From positions 1,674,001 through 1,738,000 of the forward strand of contig JAHLMK010000003.1 of the NCBI GenBank assembly GCA_019915135.1: a stretch of DNA of 64,000 bases, written 5' to 3'. The stretch comes from Strobilurus pachycystidiatus. Its lineage: Eukaryota > Basidiomycota > Agaricomycetes > Agaricales > Physalacriaceae. The notes beneath the pieces were generated by a model, which did no database searches, was not told where the DNA came from, and was given only the letters and a program-made list of their open reading frames with translations. Made by a program: the position numbers and the translations under genes. This document shows, piece after piece, positions 46,854 to 56,752 of the stretch. Position 1 is the first letter of the stretch. Every line of letters begins with the position of its first letter.

Positions 46854-49800
46854 GAAGGCATACCCTCTGAAATCCCTGAAATCCCTCGTTCTCGTCGTCC
46901 AACAGGCGAAAATACTCGTCGTGATAGTAAAAATGATGCTTGGACTCGTCCCCGTCTCCCAACGAATCGATGACGTTCCTCCATTCCGGGTTCAAAAGCA
47001 ATTTCGCGAGTAGAGACGCGGCGCGCGTATAGTACCATCGGGCTAATCGAAGCTGCCCTGTCAGTGGTTTGTACACTGAATTCCGTACGTCCGGGTGCGT
47101 CGCGTAATTGATGTCTGCATATTTTCGAACCTGGTTGAGAATCGGCTCCCTCACTTCTATCTGCATGTCCGGGTGCTCCTTGGCCCTGACCATGTCATTG
47201 TATTGACGCGTGAAGGGCTCTTCGATGGCTATGCACTTCGGCTCTCCTGTCGTGAATAACTGGGAGTAAACATCCGCGTCTGGCACATTAAGACCAGGGA
47301 TCTCGGTGAGTTTTGTCCCTAGCACCGTGGCGCTATCCGCTCTAAAAGTGTCCGCCGCCATGTTTTCGACTCGTAGCTTGTTGATTCGGTTCATTGGCCG
47401 CTCATCATCGGACCACATCTCTGGGCGGAGTTTGATGGCTGCGCAGGCAACCGCTAGAATCGCCAACGGGGTCCCTATCATTCTGTGTTCGCCGTATTGC
47501 CAGGTGTAGCAGTTTTCGATCTGAGGGTCCATGTACCCGTTTCCTCGATACTGCAAGGGGTGGTTGTCGACGACTCCACGGAAGGTCACTACCTCTCGGA
47601 ATCGAGGCTGCGCCTCTTGTACTCCCTCTCTTTCGTGTTCCACCATGACTTCTTCCTGTACGTCCAAGAGCTTTGGGCCCCGGTGATAATGTCGAAGGTA
47701 CGAGTCATGGAAGTTTCGCCCACTGATGCTCGGGAGACTGGTAGGAGTCGCGTACGTGCGCCAATCCGGCGAGTCCTCGTCTGATACCAAGAGTTCCGAA
47801 ATGACTATGGTCTGCGCCCTTTCGTATTCTGATATTGATAAGTCTCGTGAGTAGACTTCAATCGACGGGTATTCGCTTGTACCTTGGCTTTCCTGGTGAC
47901 GTTCACTTTCGGCGGAGCTGTCTTCCATGTCTGCCATGTATATGTCTTCGTATTCTTCATTGGCTTCATTCGCTGATCTTTTAGTATCTGTTTGAATGAT
48001 GAGGAAATATTTTCTCTTACTTGTGTCTTTCTCGCTGTCTTCCCTACTCTCCTCATCTTGCACACCTTCTTCAGATGGATACCTCAGCTGCATGGCCTCT
48101 GCTTCGCGCCTTGCCAGATACTCCGCGAACGATATTTCGAACCAGTTCACCTCTCGGCTGTGATTCTCCTTCCTGATTTCGAACTCTTTCGCATTCCCTT
48201 CTCGCATCGCATCGGCTATCTCCCACTGTATCTCGTCATCCTCGATCGTACTCGACTCGGGACCTACTCCGTCCATGTCCAAGCTCTGCCATCTCCGTTT
48301 CTCCACAGGAAGACTCCGCGTTCGTTTTGCTGTTATCTTCGGCGAGAGTGAAGTTCTCTTCCTTTTTTCTACCGCGGCAATTTCTAGGATGTGGTTTCCC
48401 AGCGCTCGTCGACGCAGTAAGTCCGAGTCGTCCACCGATCTGACTTTTCTAAGTGGTTCCGCCACTATGGAAGGGTCAACTTTGTCGGGGAAGAGTGTGA
48501 ATATGATGTGCCCACTGAGGTTGAAATTAGGTTCCTCATCTGTCGCCCCTCCTTCCGACGCGTTCACACTCATTTCGGCATCCACTAAGATTCCTCTTCT
48601 GATCGTCAAACCGTTTGTCTGTAGCGGCTGTGAGATAACCAATTTCTTGGAGAATATCGCAGCGCTGAGTACCTGTTCGCTAGCCCCTTCCTCTCGATTG
48701 ATCTCCTCCTCAATGACCTCATTTACCGCTTGAATTTCAGTGCGAACGTTTAGGTCGGTGGTTCCATGAGACGCGCGAGCACAGGTCGGTAATTCATGCG
48801 CGTTCCTGAGACAATGCTCGCAAGGTGGCTCTGCTGCCATCGGCGGGGTGGATGGGCGTGGCATTTCGTCTTCGACCATGATGTTTTCCGGTCGAGTGTT
48901 CTTTGCGGCTTCTAGCTCTTTCTCCTTTCTCTTCTCCTCATTCTCCAGCAAGATGGCAAAAACTCTTCCTTGTCGTATCACTCCGTGATCCTCTTGCCAC
49001 AACAACCCGTCCGTGACCACTTCCATCTCCAACTCTACTTCGCCTGCTTTCGCGTTTGTGAGCTGGAATCCATGCTGTCCTTCGATCACGGTGCGTCGCA
49101 TGTATTGCGGTTGTGGCTGGGCGTTTAAACCCATGAGCTCTCCAGCGGCTAGGCCTTCATCGTAGGCTACTCCCTGTCGGATGGTTGCCAGTGTTGTTTC
49201 AAAGAAGGTCGCCGAAAAATCGGGAACGAATCTGGATGCGCGTTGGATCCCATCCTCGAAACTTTGAGAGTACGGAGGGTCCCAGATGGAGTAGGACACA
49301 TGTTTGGCGTTGGTAGCAGGCACCGGCGGCGGGGGTCGAACAGTTCCATCGGCTGCGATCGCGTATAAGTTTTGTTGGTCGATATATCGGTTCGCACAAT
49401 CCATCGAACCTATCTCCCACCGCTGATGAACTTCCTTGCGGATCCCGTCCTCGTCTACTCCGCCGTTGACGTCCCAGTAAATGTTGAACGAGTCATCTGC
49501 ATGCTGGGCGAAGAAAGTCGGTTTATGAAGTTGCTCGAATGCCGTTCCCGGTAGTTGGACCATGTCCACCAACCACGCGTACACCGTCCCCATGGGAGAC
49601 ACCCGATACGCTTCGTTCCGCTGAGTTATTTCTGCATCGAACATCAGCATAGGCTGAAGGCACAAATGCCCTATTTTGATGGGTGGAAGCATGAGAGTAC
49701 GGTCGCTGTCAATGGACGTGATGTGGTAGCAGTCTTCTCGCAACTCGGTAGGTGGTTGCGCCGAATTGAGCAGATGATAGTCCTGGATATGCGCCGCTCG

Positions 49801-52800
49801 TCGCGTGAACTGACACATCGTAGCCCAGATCCCCTGCAAGTCTCTGGCCGGATACAGAGGATTGATGTCTAATTTGGCTTCCGCGAAATCCGCGGTCAAC
49901 GTCATTCGCAACGCTTCCCATTCCTTGTTGAGCGGGTCTCTCAGGATGTTCTCTTTTTGTAAATGAGTTTCATTGCGTTGAAGTGCGAGAGGCAATGACT
50001 TACCCAACGTACTTCCTTCACCGTCTCCTTTAGCTACCATCCCACTTGAGTTGTGGTGGACCTTGACGTCTGCTCCCCCCATCCTGAGGCGTAGATCGCT
50101 CGTGGTAATTCGATGTATGTTGGCTGCCTCCGGGACTAAGTCGGGATGAAGGGCTAGATAAAACAGGTCGTGATTCTCGGAAAGGAAATGATAATATGGA
50201 GGCTTTGTGGGCTCTAGTTCGAGGGCGCGATAATGCCGTCCCGCCGTGAACCGTATCCCAGTGAAATTTGGGAGCCTAGGGTTCAAGTTCACGGGGTCCC
50301 TAACTTCATCATCCTTCGCCGTCTGGGTCAGCAGCACAGGGTACAATTCCTCGCTTGGCGTCCAGTTTTGGAGCGTGGACACTCGAGCAAAAGGGCCTAT
50401 TTTGGCTTTCGTCCAGTTCGATCGTTCGAACGCTCGGGGCACCGCGTCTCGCATGTCCGACATCCCTCCTCGATCGAAAGCTGCGTCCAGATCTACGGAC
50501 AACCCCACTGGCATTAGCCACACCACCGGCCCCAACATGGTAGGTCCTCCTTGACATTCTACCGTGGCGTCTAAAATCACACCCGATAGGAAGGTAATAT
50601 CGTCCACCTTCGTAGGCCAGTACTGTAACTGTACTCGGCCTACGATCTCGGTGTCAAGTACGGTTTCCATTCCTTCCGTGGACGAGGTAGCTGTGTGAAT
50701 GTGTCCATAGGTAGCCGCTATCGTCTCCTTTATGGTGGTGACCTGGTCAGTGTCGACGATGGGGCCTTCAGCAGCGAGAAAGCTTCGCCTGGCCGCTGCC
50801 GGTACTATCAGTGGGTTCAATGGAGTCTGGGGATCAGCTCGGATTTTGCTAGGCTTCGCATGGAGCAGGAATCGGCGCTCTGCGAGTTGGTTATACACGT
50901 TGCCCATGCCGCCGCCGTCCAGCTGATACCATAGTACATGTCCCGTGCGTCCTTCATAGCCTGTCAAATCCATGCTCACGTTGAGCATAACTCCTCGCCT
51001 AACGGCTCGATCCCTGGGACGGAAGCTGGGGAAGCGAACCGATGCGTGAGCCTGTATGCGATTCTCTCCTACCCACGACAGGGCGCGAGTGTACATCTGT
51101 AAATTCTCCGTTCCGCCGTTAAGCAGCTCGTCGTGAGCAGCCCAGATACGACCAATTATTGCATCGGTGCCTATGACGGCGCCCAGATTCGGTTCCTCGT
51201 TATGAAAGAGTACAGGGTCTAGTTCCCGCTTTGGTTCATGCCACGGCCGCGGTTCCTTGCTAAGAGGAGGAGTAATCACTTTGGACGCGTTTAGTTGAGC
51301 CACAATTGAATGTATCGGGTTACCTTCTGGGGGCGTCATAATCCACGGGTCATCCTCTTCAGCTTCTCGTTGATTTCGCTGCTTAGCCTGCTTCTTGGCA
51401 TCGTCCGCGTCTCCCATCTCTTCGCCTGCGTCCACATATGAGTAAGCGGTCCACAGCAGGGTGCTGTGCCTCGGTGCATCGTCTTCGCATTGGATTTCTG
51501 CGTTAAAGACCACTCCCGAAATGACAGCTCCCGTCTCGTCCCTCTTGTAGTGCTTGAAGCATGCCCCAACTCCTTTTACTTCGATCGCGTGGAAGCGTGC
51601 TCGGGAGTCTCTCCTGCGCTGGATAGGTGTTCGCATTTTAGGTGGTGAATCCATCAGAATGGTATGTGCTTGGTCTACACAGCAACGCATGACGGCTAAA
51701 TCTTCTTCATTATAGGGCGAGGATTGATACAAGTGGGTGTAGGGAAATGCGTAGGGGGCTGGGTTCCAATACGTGACGGGCTCAGGATGGGCAGGGAGTT
51801 CCTGGTACAGTTGGTCCTCTTCACACCCGTTCCAGAGCGACCTCAGATACGTTTCTGTGGAATAAATTGTCATCCCTGAAAGTAAATTAGGTTCATTCCA
51901 CGTACGGTGTCCTTTTCCCTCCTTCGCTAGTCTTTCCTTCCATGAGTCACTTCCGTTCATCCCCTTTTCGTACCGGCTACTCCATTCGTGCAGAATACGT
52001 GCATCCACCTCCCCTTCCACTAGTTGGTACATCACTATTCCACTTCGGGTAGGACACTCTCCTCGAGTAATGAGAGCGTCCAGGATGACGCCGCCTTCCA
52101 TCATGCTGTTGTACCAGCCTTCGGGTTTGACGTGTATGCTACGGGAGCCGGTAATGCTGATGGGGTGGTAGGTTGTGATTCGTTCCCTGAACGCGGTGGG
52201 GTTCTGTCGCTCGTGGTTTGGGTCTTCTGCGGTCGCATAGTCGTAAAAGTCTGGAATTAACTCGCGCTGGACCACTGCAGCGATTCGATTGAACCGACTA
52301 CCATATTCAGTTTTGATTCCGTTACTGAGATACGTGGGCGGTTCGAGGGTTTCGTCCGAATAAAAAACGGTGGTTGGGAAGTAGAGGTTCTCCTCCTTGG
52401 ACGGGGGTAAATGAAGAAGGAGGGGTCCATTGTATGTCTCGGAGTCAGTGCGCTCTTGCGCGGAGTAATGGACGTTAGGATCGCTCCCACGCCCGTTCAT
52501 CTCGGTACTTGTTGTCGATTGTTGTTGCTTGTTGTAAAATGCGGTTCGTGATTTTAACCCCGTTTCTTCTCTGGTCTCTTTTCTTTTATGCGTCTTGGAT
52601 TTCTTCTCACTACCTGTCAGGTATGCTTTCCATGACTTCACCATCCTGCTCACCCTCCATTTCAAGTTTACCCAAAATGTCTTTATTTCAACTTTCTTTG
52701 GCACCGAAGACCTCTTGCCTTCCTCGGGCCGAGAGTGTCCATCGGTTTTATTTTTATCGCTTACTTCTTCTTCTTGCTTCTCTTCGTCACACGACACTCC

Positions 52801-55800
52801 ATTTGGCTCGTTTTCTATTGGTCCCTGTCCGGTATCCTTTCCCCTCATTCCTTGTGATTGCTCCTCTTTTTCATTTGCCCCTCTGTTCTCACTCCCAATT
52901 TCGGTTATTTCCGTCAACTCTCCTTCCAGTATCACCATGTACGTGCCTTCTGGTAAATCCTGAAGTCCCTCTTCTTCATTGTCATCGCTCGGCACACGGG
53001 TAAGCCTGTATTCAGAAGGTTTAGGTGTGCCCAGAGCTCTGAACACATGCCTTCGTTTCCCCTTCGGGTCTTTAGGGTCCTTATACAGCAAGTACGTCCC
53101 TTCTGTCCTTTCGTCGATGCAGACTAGATTTCCTCGCTGCCATGGTCTTCCTAGAAGCAAATCAAACGGAAAACTTTCCAGGCCCACAAATATGTTGGCG
53201 TGCGTGCGCACTTGTCCTGATCCTTGGGTGAGTTCTGCTTGTTTAACAAACCCTCTCATCTTTGAACTTCTCCCGCTAGCATCTCTCATTGTGGTTATTA
53301 CTGAATCGTCGATGATGAATCCTAACTTTTCGGCCGCCGACCTTTTTATGATGTTCAACTGGGACCCAGTGTCCACGATAGCGTGCACACTTTCCCCGTT
53401 AGCCCACAGAGGAATGGTTATCAGTACCCCTCGGTCAAATACCTCTTCAATTTGAAACACGGTGGGCATCCCTCCGATGTGGGTGACGGTTGTGCTCTCC
53501 GTTTCCATTCTGTGACTCTTTCGTTTCAATAAATCGAACAATGAATCACTGATTTCTTTTGAAGCGGCCAATAGTTCATAAATTCTGACGGTTACGTCCG
53601 TGTTTAGTATGACCTCCAGTATGTCTTTGGGCCCAGCCATTTTGCTAATGTCCGACGTCCTCTTTGCTACTTTAGCTTTTCCGGTTGACTCCTCGGTACC
53701 TCCAGGATTCCCAACTTCATCTCTTCCGAGCGTCTTGACAGTATCTCCCGGTAGTTCCTTGGATAACGGTAAGTGTTTACCCTGAGTTGTCCCGTCTTTC
53801 ATGTCAATGTCCTGATAAGTTGGTCGTTTGGCCTGTACTATAGGTATTCGCACATCTACCGGTTTAGTCTCCGGAAAGTCTGTAGTTCGCTTTGTTACCC
53901 GCTTGATCACCGGCGTCTTTTCCGATCGTGTTTCAGGTACTCGTCTCTCGGACCCTTCTTTTGTTCCTGGCTTGGTCTGTGCCTCTTTCCCGGTGGCTTT
54001 TGCCTTCTGACTTGTAGCTTCTGCCGGTGGTTTAAACTTGTGGTCTCCCAGTTTCTTGGCGGCAGATCTCGTTACCACTCGGCGGTTCCTGTCCACGTTA
54101 AAAGCGTCAAATGCGTAAGCATTTCCTTTATCTGACACCCAGTAACTCACATGCTCTCCCTCCTCCGAATCACTGTGAAATTCTTCTCCTTCCGTTCCTT
54201 CTTCCCCTGGCTCCTCTTCTTCAGATAAGACCTCAGTTCCCATGTAAACCTTTTGTTCCTCCTGGTACGAGGTTGAAAACTCCACATAGTTTGACCCGAA
54301 TGTCCCGTTAGTATGATATTCCGTATACGCTGTCGTGGGCTGGGAAGACCCACTTCTCTGTCCATGCATTCGCTGCACCGCTTGCGCGAACGATTCTCCA
54401 TTTATCCTAAAAATAGGTGAGCCATCTGGCATAGCCACTTTTCCATCTTCTCGTCGCAGGATCAGGTTCTTATTTACCATGTCCGATATAGTTTGGCAAT
54501 TTCTGATGCTATGTCCTGGGTTTTTACATCCGTAACATAAATTTCCATTGCTCGAGATGGGTGGGGGTCTATAGCCGGGTTGAATGCGCGGTGGGTACAC
54601 CGGAACGCTTCGGTCTGGTATCATTTGCGGTTGTACTGTAGCCGGTGGAGCCAGTACCTTCTCCGCACTAGGGTTGACGGTAAGGGCTTTGAAATATAGA
54701 GCCGAATATTGAATGTAATATTGCGGATCATCTATTGACAGCCTTCCCATCTGTTGAATGATGTCCTCTATGCCTTCGTTCCCCGTTCCTTTTCGAGTGT
54801 CAGTAGTTTTTGATGGCTCGGTTTCCCTTCTGCTTTCTTTTCGATGATGACGCCTTCGCTTGTGCCGACTTTTCCGATGGCTCTCATCATCCGAGCTTTC
54901 GCTATCCGAACTATCTTCTTCAGTCTCTAAATCTGACCCCGACGTTTCCGACGTGTCCACTTCCGACTCCGAGTCGACCAGGTTGTTTTCAAAACGATTC
55001 CTTTCCAGAATCGTCTGGGCTATATTGTGTACTGTTTCCTGGTTAAAGGCTACTGACAAGTCTGCTGTGGGGTCACGCGATATGTGAATCTTTTCGATGT
55101 CCTTCCTTAGTCGCTTTGGGATGCCGTGCCAAAAGTGAGCGTTATAGTCTTCTGTAGTTATTTTCTTCTTTTCCTTCAACCACCCTGCCACTGTGACAAA
55201 TTCTCTCCGGTACTTCTTCCATCGACTTAACGATGAAATTCTTGTTTTTCGCCATTTCTTGGTGAGTTTCCTCAAATGTTTGGTCTGATAGTGGTTGTTC
55301 ACTTGTTCCTCGTCAAAATGGTCCAAAATCTGAGCCTTGAGTTTCCCATAATCCGGAGTATGATAGTACGCGCACCCTTCCAGGAACTTTATCACTCTGG
55401 GTGACATATATTCTATCATCGTATCCACCTTTTCCTTGTCTGTCTGTACCGTGTACTTCTGGAACAGACGTTCTAACCTGGTAAAAAAGGGTTTGATTTC
55501 TCTTGGTTTGCCTCGAAAGGTTTTAATTGCGTCTTTAGCTCCTCCCATGGGAATATCCGCCGGTGTTCTTTGAGTCGCTGTTTGGGCTGTGGTAGGAGGC
55601 ATACTCATTGTTGTTTTAGATGCGCGGTTGAGCACCAGGGTTATGATATCCGATGCCGTGAGTGAAGATTCTGATGATATGGACTGGCTCGTTTGACTTG
55701 TTAGAGATATAGACGAGGGCCTTCGTTGTGGTTTGATTCGTGTGCTGCTCGATGTGTTCTGTGTGTCTTCTAGGACGCTAAGCTCTATAGCTCGTTTATC

Positions 55801-55896
55801 TGTGGTGGGTTCAAAGCGGGGTTCGATGTCGCTGTCACTGCTGTTGTCTGCCGATGTTGGTCTGCTAGAATAAGGTGTGGCGAATGAAAATGTCAT
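46570..55896 (-). CDS. gag: Gypsy ORF1: Gag, zinc knuckle, protease and about 2,000-aa extension
   Basis: 3,108 codons uninterrupted. Residues about 110-300 form a Gag-like capsid region (PREIKPFFTRLERLFQKY). An acidic/basic linker follows, then the zinc knuckle CYGCKNPGHSIRNC (454-467, CX2CX4HX4C). The aspartic protease active site is VDTGSQ (D842) with the flap-end LLLGRPW near 913-919. Residues about 1150-3108 are not part of standard gypsy proteins. They contain at least six degenerate copies of a module whose core reads GVILDA or similar (near 1269, 1461, 1635, 1771, 2081 and 2434), each followed by a G.V.W-like strand. The last 450 residues are unique. The protein ends a few codons into the ORF2 overlap. 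The role of the extension is unknown. Confidence 0.9.
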   Translation of the reverse strand: MTFSFATPYSSRPTSADNSSDSDIEPRFEPTTDKRAIELSVLEDTQNTSSSTRIKPQRRPSSISLTSQTSQSISSESSLTASDIITLVLNRASKTTMSMPPTTAQTATQRTPADIPMGGAKDAIKTFRGKPREIKPFFTRLERLFQKYTVQTDKEKVDTMIEYMSPRVIKFLEGCAYYHTPDYGKLKAQILDHFDEEQVNNHYQTKHLRKLTKKWRKTRISSLSRWKKYRREFVTVAGWLKEKKKITTEDYNAHFWHGIPKRLRKDIEKIHISRDPTADLSVAFNQETVHNIAQTILERNRFENNLVDSESEVDTSETSGSDLETEEDSSDSESSDDESHRKSRHKRRRHHRKESRRETEPSKTTDTRKGTGNEGIEDIIQQMGRLSIDDPQYYIQYSALYFKALTVNPSAEKVLAPPATVQPQMIPDRSVPVYPPRIQPGYRPPPISSNGNLCYGCKNPGHSIRNCQTISDMVNKNLILRREDGKVAMPDGSPIFRINGESFAQAVQRMHGQRSGSSQPTTAYTEYHTNGTFGSNYVEFSTSYQEEQKVYMGTEVLSEEEEPGEEGTEGEEFHSDSEEGEHVSYWVSDKGNAYAFDAFNVDRNRRVVTRSAAKKLGDHKFKPPAEATSQKAKATGKEAQTKPGTKEGSERRVPETRSEKTPVIKRVTKRTTDFPETKPVDVRIPIVQAKRPTYQDIDMKDGTTQGKHLPLSKELPGDTVKTLGRDEVGNPGGTEESTGKAKVAKRTSDISKMAGPKDILEVILNTDVTVRIYELLAASKEISDSLFDLLKRKSHRMETESTTVTHIGGMPTVFQIEEVFDRGVLITIPLWANGESVHAIVDTGSQLNIIKRSAAEKLGFIIDDSVITTMRDASGRSSKMRGFVKQAELTQGSGQVRTHANIFVGLESFPFDLLLGRPWQRGNLVCIDERTEGTYLLYKDPKDPKGKRRHVFRALGTPKPSEYRLTRVPSDDNEEEGLQDLPEGTYMVILEGELTEITEIGSENRGANEKEEQSQGMRGKDTGQGPIENEPNGVSCDEEKQEEEVSDKNKTDGHSRPEEGKRSSVPKKVEIKTFWVNLKWRVSRMVKSWKAYLTGSEKKSKTHKRKETREETGLKSRTAFYNKQQQSTTSTEMNGRGSDPNVHYSAQERTDSETYNGPLLLHLPPSKEENLYFPTTVFYSDETLEPPTYLSNGIKTEYGSRFNRIAAVVQRELIPDFYDYATAEDPNHERQNPTAFRERITTYHPISITGSRSIHVKPEGWYNSMMEGGVILDALITRGECPTRSGIVMYQLVEGEVDARILHEWSSRYEKGMNGSDSWKERLAKEGKGHRTWNEPNLLSGMTIYSTETYLRSLWNGCEEDQLYQELPAHPEPVTYWNPAPYAFPYTHLYQSSPYNEEDLAVMRCCVDQAHTILMDSPPKMRTPIQRRRDSRARFHAIEVKGVGACFKHYKRDETGAVISGVVFNAEIQCEDDAPRHSTLLWTAYSYVDAGEEMGDADDAKKQAKQRNQREAEEDDPWIMTPPEGNPIHSIVAQLNASKVITPPLSKEPRPWHEPKRELDPVLFHNEEPNLGAVIGTDAIIGRIWAAHDELLNGGTENLQMYTRALSWVGENRIQAHASVRFPSFRPRDRAVRRGVMLNVSMDLTGYEGRTGHVLWYQLDGGGMGNVYNQLAERRFLLHAKPSKIRADPQTPLNPLIVPAAARRSFLAAEGPIVDTDQVTTIKETIAATYGHIHTATSSTEGMETVLDTEIVGRVQLQYWPTKVDDITFLSGVILDATVECQGGPTMLGPVVWLMPVGLSVDLDAAFDRGGMSDMRDAVPRAFERSNWTKAKIGPFARVSTLQNWTPSEELYPVLLTQTAKDDEVRDPVNLNPRLPNFTGIRFTAGRHYRALELEPTKPPYYHFLSENHDLFYLALHPDLVPEAANIHRITTSDLRLRMGGADVKVHHNSSGMVAKGDGEGSTLGKSLPLALQRNETHLQKENILRDPLNKEWEALRMTLTADFAEAKLDINPLYPARDLQGIWATMCQFTRRAAHIQDYHLLNSAQPPTELREDCYHITSIDSDRTLMLPPIKIGHLCLQPMLMFDAEITQRNEAYRVSPMGTVYAWLVDMVQLPGTAFEQLHKPTFFAQHADDSFNIYWDVNGGVDEDGIRKEVHQRWEIGSMDCANRYIDQQNLYAIAADGTVRPPPPVPATNAKHVSYSIWDPPYSQSFEDGIQRASRFVPDFSATFFETTLATIRQGVAYDEGLAAGELMGLNAQPQPQYMRRTVIEGQHGFQLTNAKAGEVELEMEVVTDGLLWQEDHGVIRQGRVFAILLENEEKRKEKELEAAKNTRPENIMVEDEMPRPSTPPMAAEPPCEHCLRNAHELPTCARASHGTTDLNVRTEIQAVNEVIEEEINREEGASEQVLSAAIFSKKLVISQPLQTNGLTIRRGILVDAEMSVNASEGGATDEEPNFNLSGHIIFTLFPDKVDPSIVAEPLRKVRSVDDSDLLRRRALGNHILEIAAVEKRKRTSLSPKITAKRTRSLPVEKRRWQSLDMDGVGPESSTIEDDEIQWEIADAMREGNAKEFEIRKENHSREVNWFEISFAEYLARREAEAMQLRYPSEEGVQDEESREDSEKDTSKRKYFLIIQTDTKRSANEANEEYEDIYMADMEDSSAESERHQESQGTSEYPSIEVYSRDLSISEYERAQTIVISELLVSDEDSPDWRTYATPTSLPSISGRNFHDSYLRHYHRGPKLLDVQEEVMVEHEREGVQEAQPRFREVVTFRGVVDNHPLQYRGNGYMDPQIENCYTWQYGEHRMIGTPLAILAVACAAIKLRPEMWSDDERPMNRINKLRVENMAADTFRADSATVLGTKLTEIPGLNVPDADVYSQLFTTGEPKCIAIEEPFTRQYNDMVRAKEHPDMQIEVREPILNQVRKYADINYATHPDVRNSVYKPLTGQLRLARWYYTRAASLLAKLLLNPEWRNVIDSLGDGDESKHHFYYHDEYFRLLDDENEGFQGFQRVCLHGERNELDQMRPRVPLLPVNPILTWQDDAFLHHAANILEMGDCFELANTLRATRNISFPFPQEIYRILDHGYLDSLDYFDDYGYKRAVNYDIAA

Positions 55897-55979
55897 GCAC
55901 TAATCCCGTTCCCTGTTAACCTCTCTTCCCGTGGTATGGCACTATGCGGAAGGGATAAGAATGCTTATTAGCCTTCCCG

Positions 55980-55997
55980 CCCTCGCGGTGGGCTCCA
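55980..55997 (-). other. Putative primer-binding site
   Basis: On the element's sense strand, six bases (TAATTT) after the 5' LTR, TGGAGCCCACCGCGAGGG begins with TGG, the complement of a tRNA 3' CCA end. I did not identify the tRNA. Confidence 0.6.
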
Positions 55998-56003
55998 AAA
56001 TTA

Positions 56004-56479
56004 TGTCACGAAGTCAGGAGGGTTGTAAGTTACTCCCCTGGTCCGCCAGATACCAGCGGTGCTTGAGTTAGCACAGCCGGGAATCCGTTTCGTTCGGTGC
56101 CTACCACTCTGAAGTCCCTGTTCGATCCTGTCCTTTAACAAATGATTCCTTTGTCTAGGACTTATCCTACAACAGCTTGTCTTACTCTGTGATGGGGTAC
56201 TAAACCCTCCAGAAATCTATACTGGCGTTCTGTGGCTTGGCGCTACTGTGCTCGGTGAGTCAAAATCAAGATGCAACTGCGATTTCGTGTAACTGGTAAA
56301 GATGAACTAACTCTACTTCCCTAGCGATGGGTTTATATACTACGCCCCGGCTCCACTACTCCACAATTCCCACTCCTTAGGTCTGGATCCTGTTCTACCC
56401 TCTGCCCTGACTCCACTGTCTGTTTTTTAGTATAGGATTTTCCCAGGACTATCCTCTGGTCTTCAAGCGCGTCGTGACA
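56004..56479 (-). repeat. 5' LTR of the gypsy element
   Basis: 476-bp direct repeat of 40961-41436, apparently identical. In the sense direction of the element it starts at 56479. The first about 140 nt up to a TATA-like box would be U3. Confidence 0.95.
56330..56341 (-). promoter_or_regulatory. TATA-like box in the 5' LTR
   Basis: GTATATAAAC on the minus strand, about 140 nt inside the 5' LTR, is the best candidate for the element's promoter. The same box is present in the 3' LTR near 41287-41298, facing the P450 gene. Confidence 0.5.
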
Positions 56480-56752
56480 ACGTGCGCCGGGAACGCACGC
56501 CGGAGCCGAGACAATCCCTGCCTATACATCGGGTAGGATGAGGTTGCGCAGCTATTGAGGTGATAACATCCGGGCAGGTTCACCTGGTCTGGATGGGTGT
56601 TGCCGAAGTTGGCAGACATTGAGACAATAGCGTGCTCTATAGTTTGGGGATGCCGCGGGACATCAGCGGCAGGCGTTGTGGCGGGAACAGGGTCGCCACC
56701 TTTGACATTGTGAATCGTTATTGTTCTCATCGACAAATAGGGAAACTCCTTT
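56480..56752 (-). pseudogene. 5' part of the host gene split by the retrotransposon
   Basis: Minus-strand exon from about 56752 (after an acceptor-like CATTAG) through MRTITIHNVKGGDPVPATTP to HPDQ. Then comes a 61-nt intron with GTGAAC donor and TATAG acceptor, then the beginning of the last exon, which is cut at the LTR. The frame continues into 40960-40823. Exons further upstream (in 56753-57500) were not resolved. Protein not recognised. Confidence 0.55.

Larger units (their letters stand above)
40961..56479 (-). mobile_element. Giant Ty3/gypsy LTR retrotransposon, about 15.5 kb
   Basis: Complete element on the minus strand: 5' LTR 56004-56479, primer-binding site near 55980-55997, ORF1 55896-46570, ORF2 46853-42768, ORF3 42452-41487 and 3' LTR 40961-41436. 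LTRs are TG..CA bounded, 476 bp each, and I saw no difference between them, so the insertion is recent. ACGT flanks both sides (40957-40960 and 56480-56483), a 4-bp target duplication. The order RT-RNaseH-integrase places it in Ty3/gypsy. All three long ORFs are open. At 15.5 kb it is about two to three times the usual fungal gypsy length, the excess lying mainly in ORF1. No clear polypurine tract precedes the 3' LTR. Confidence 0.95.
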
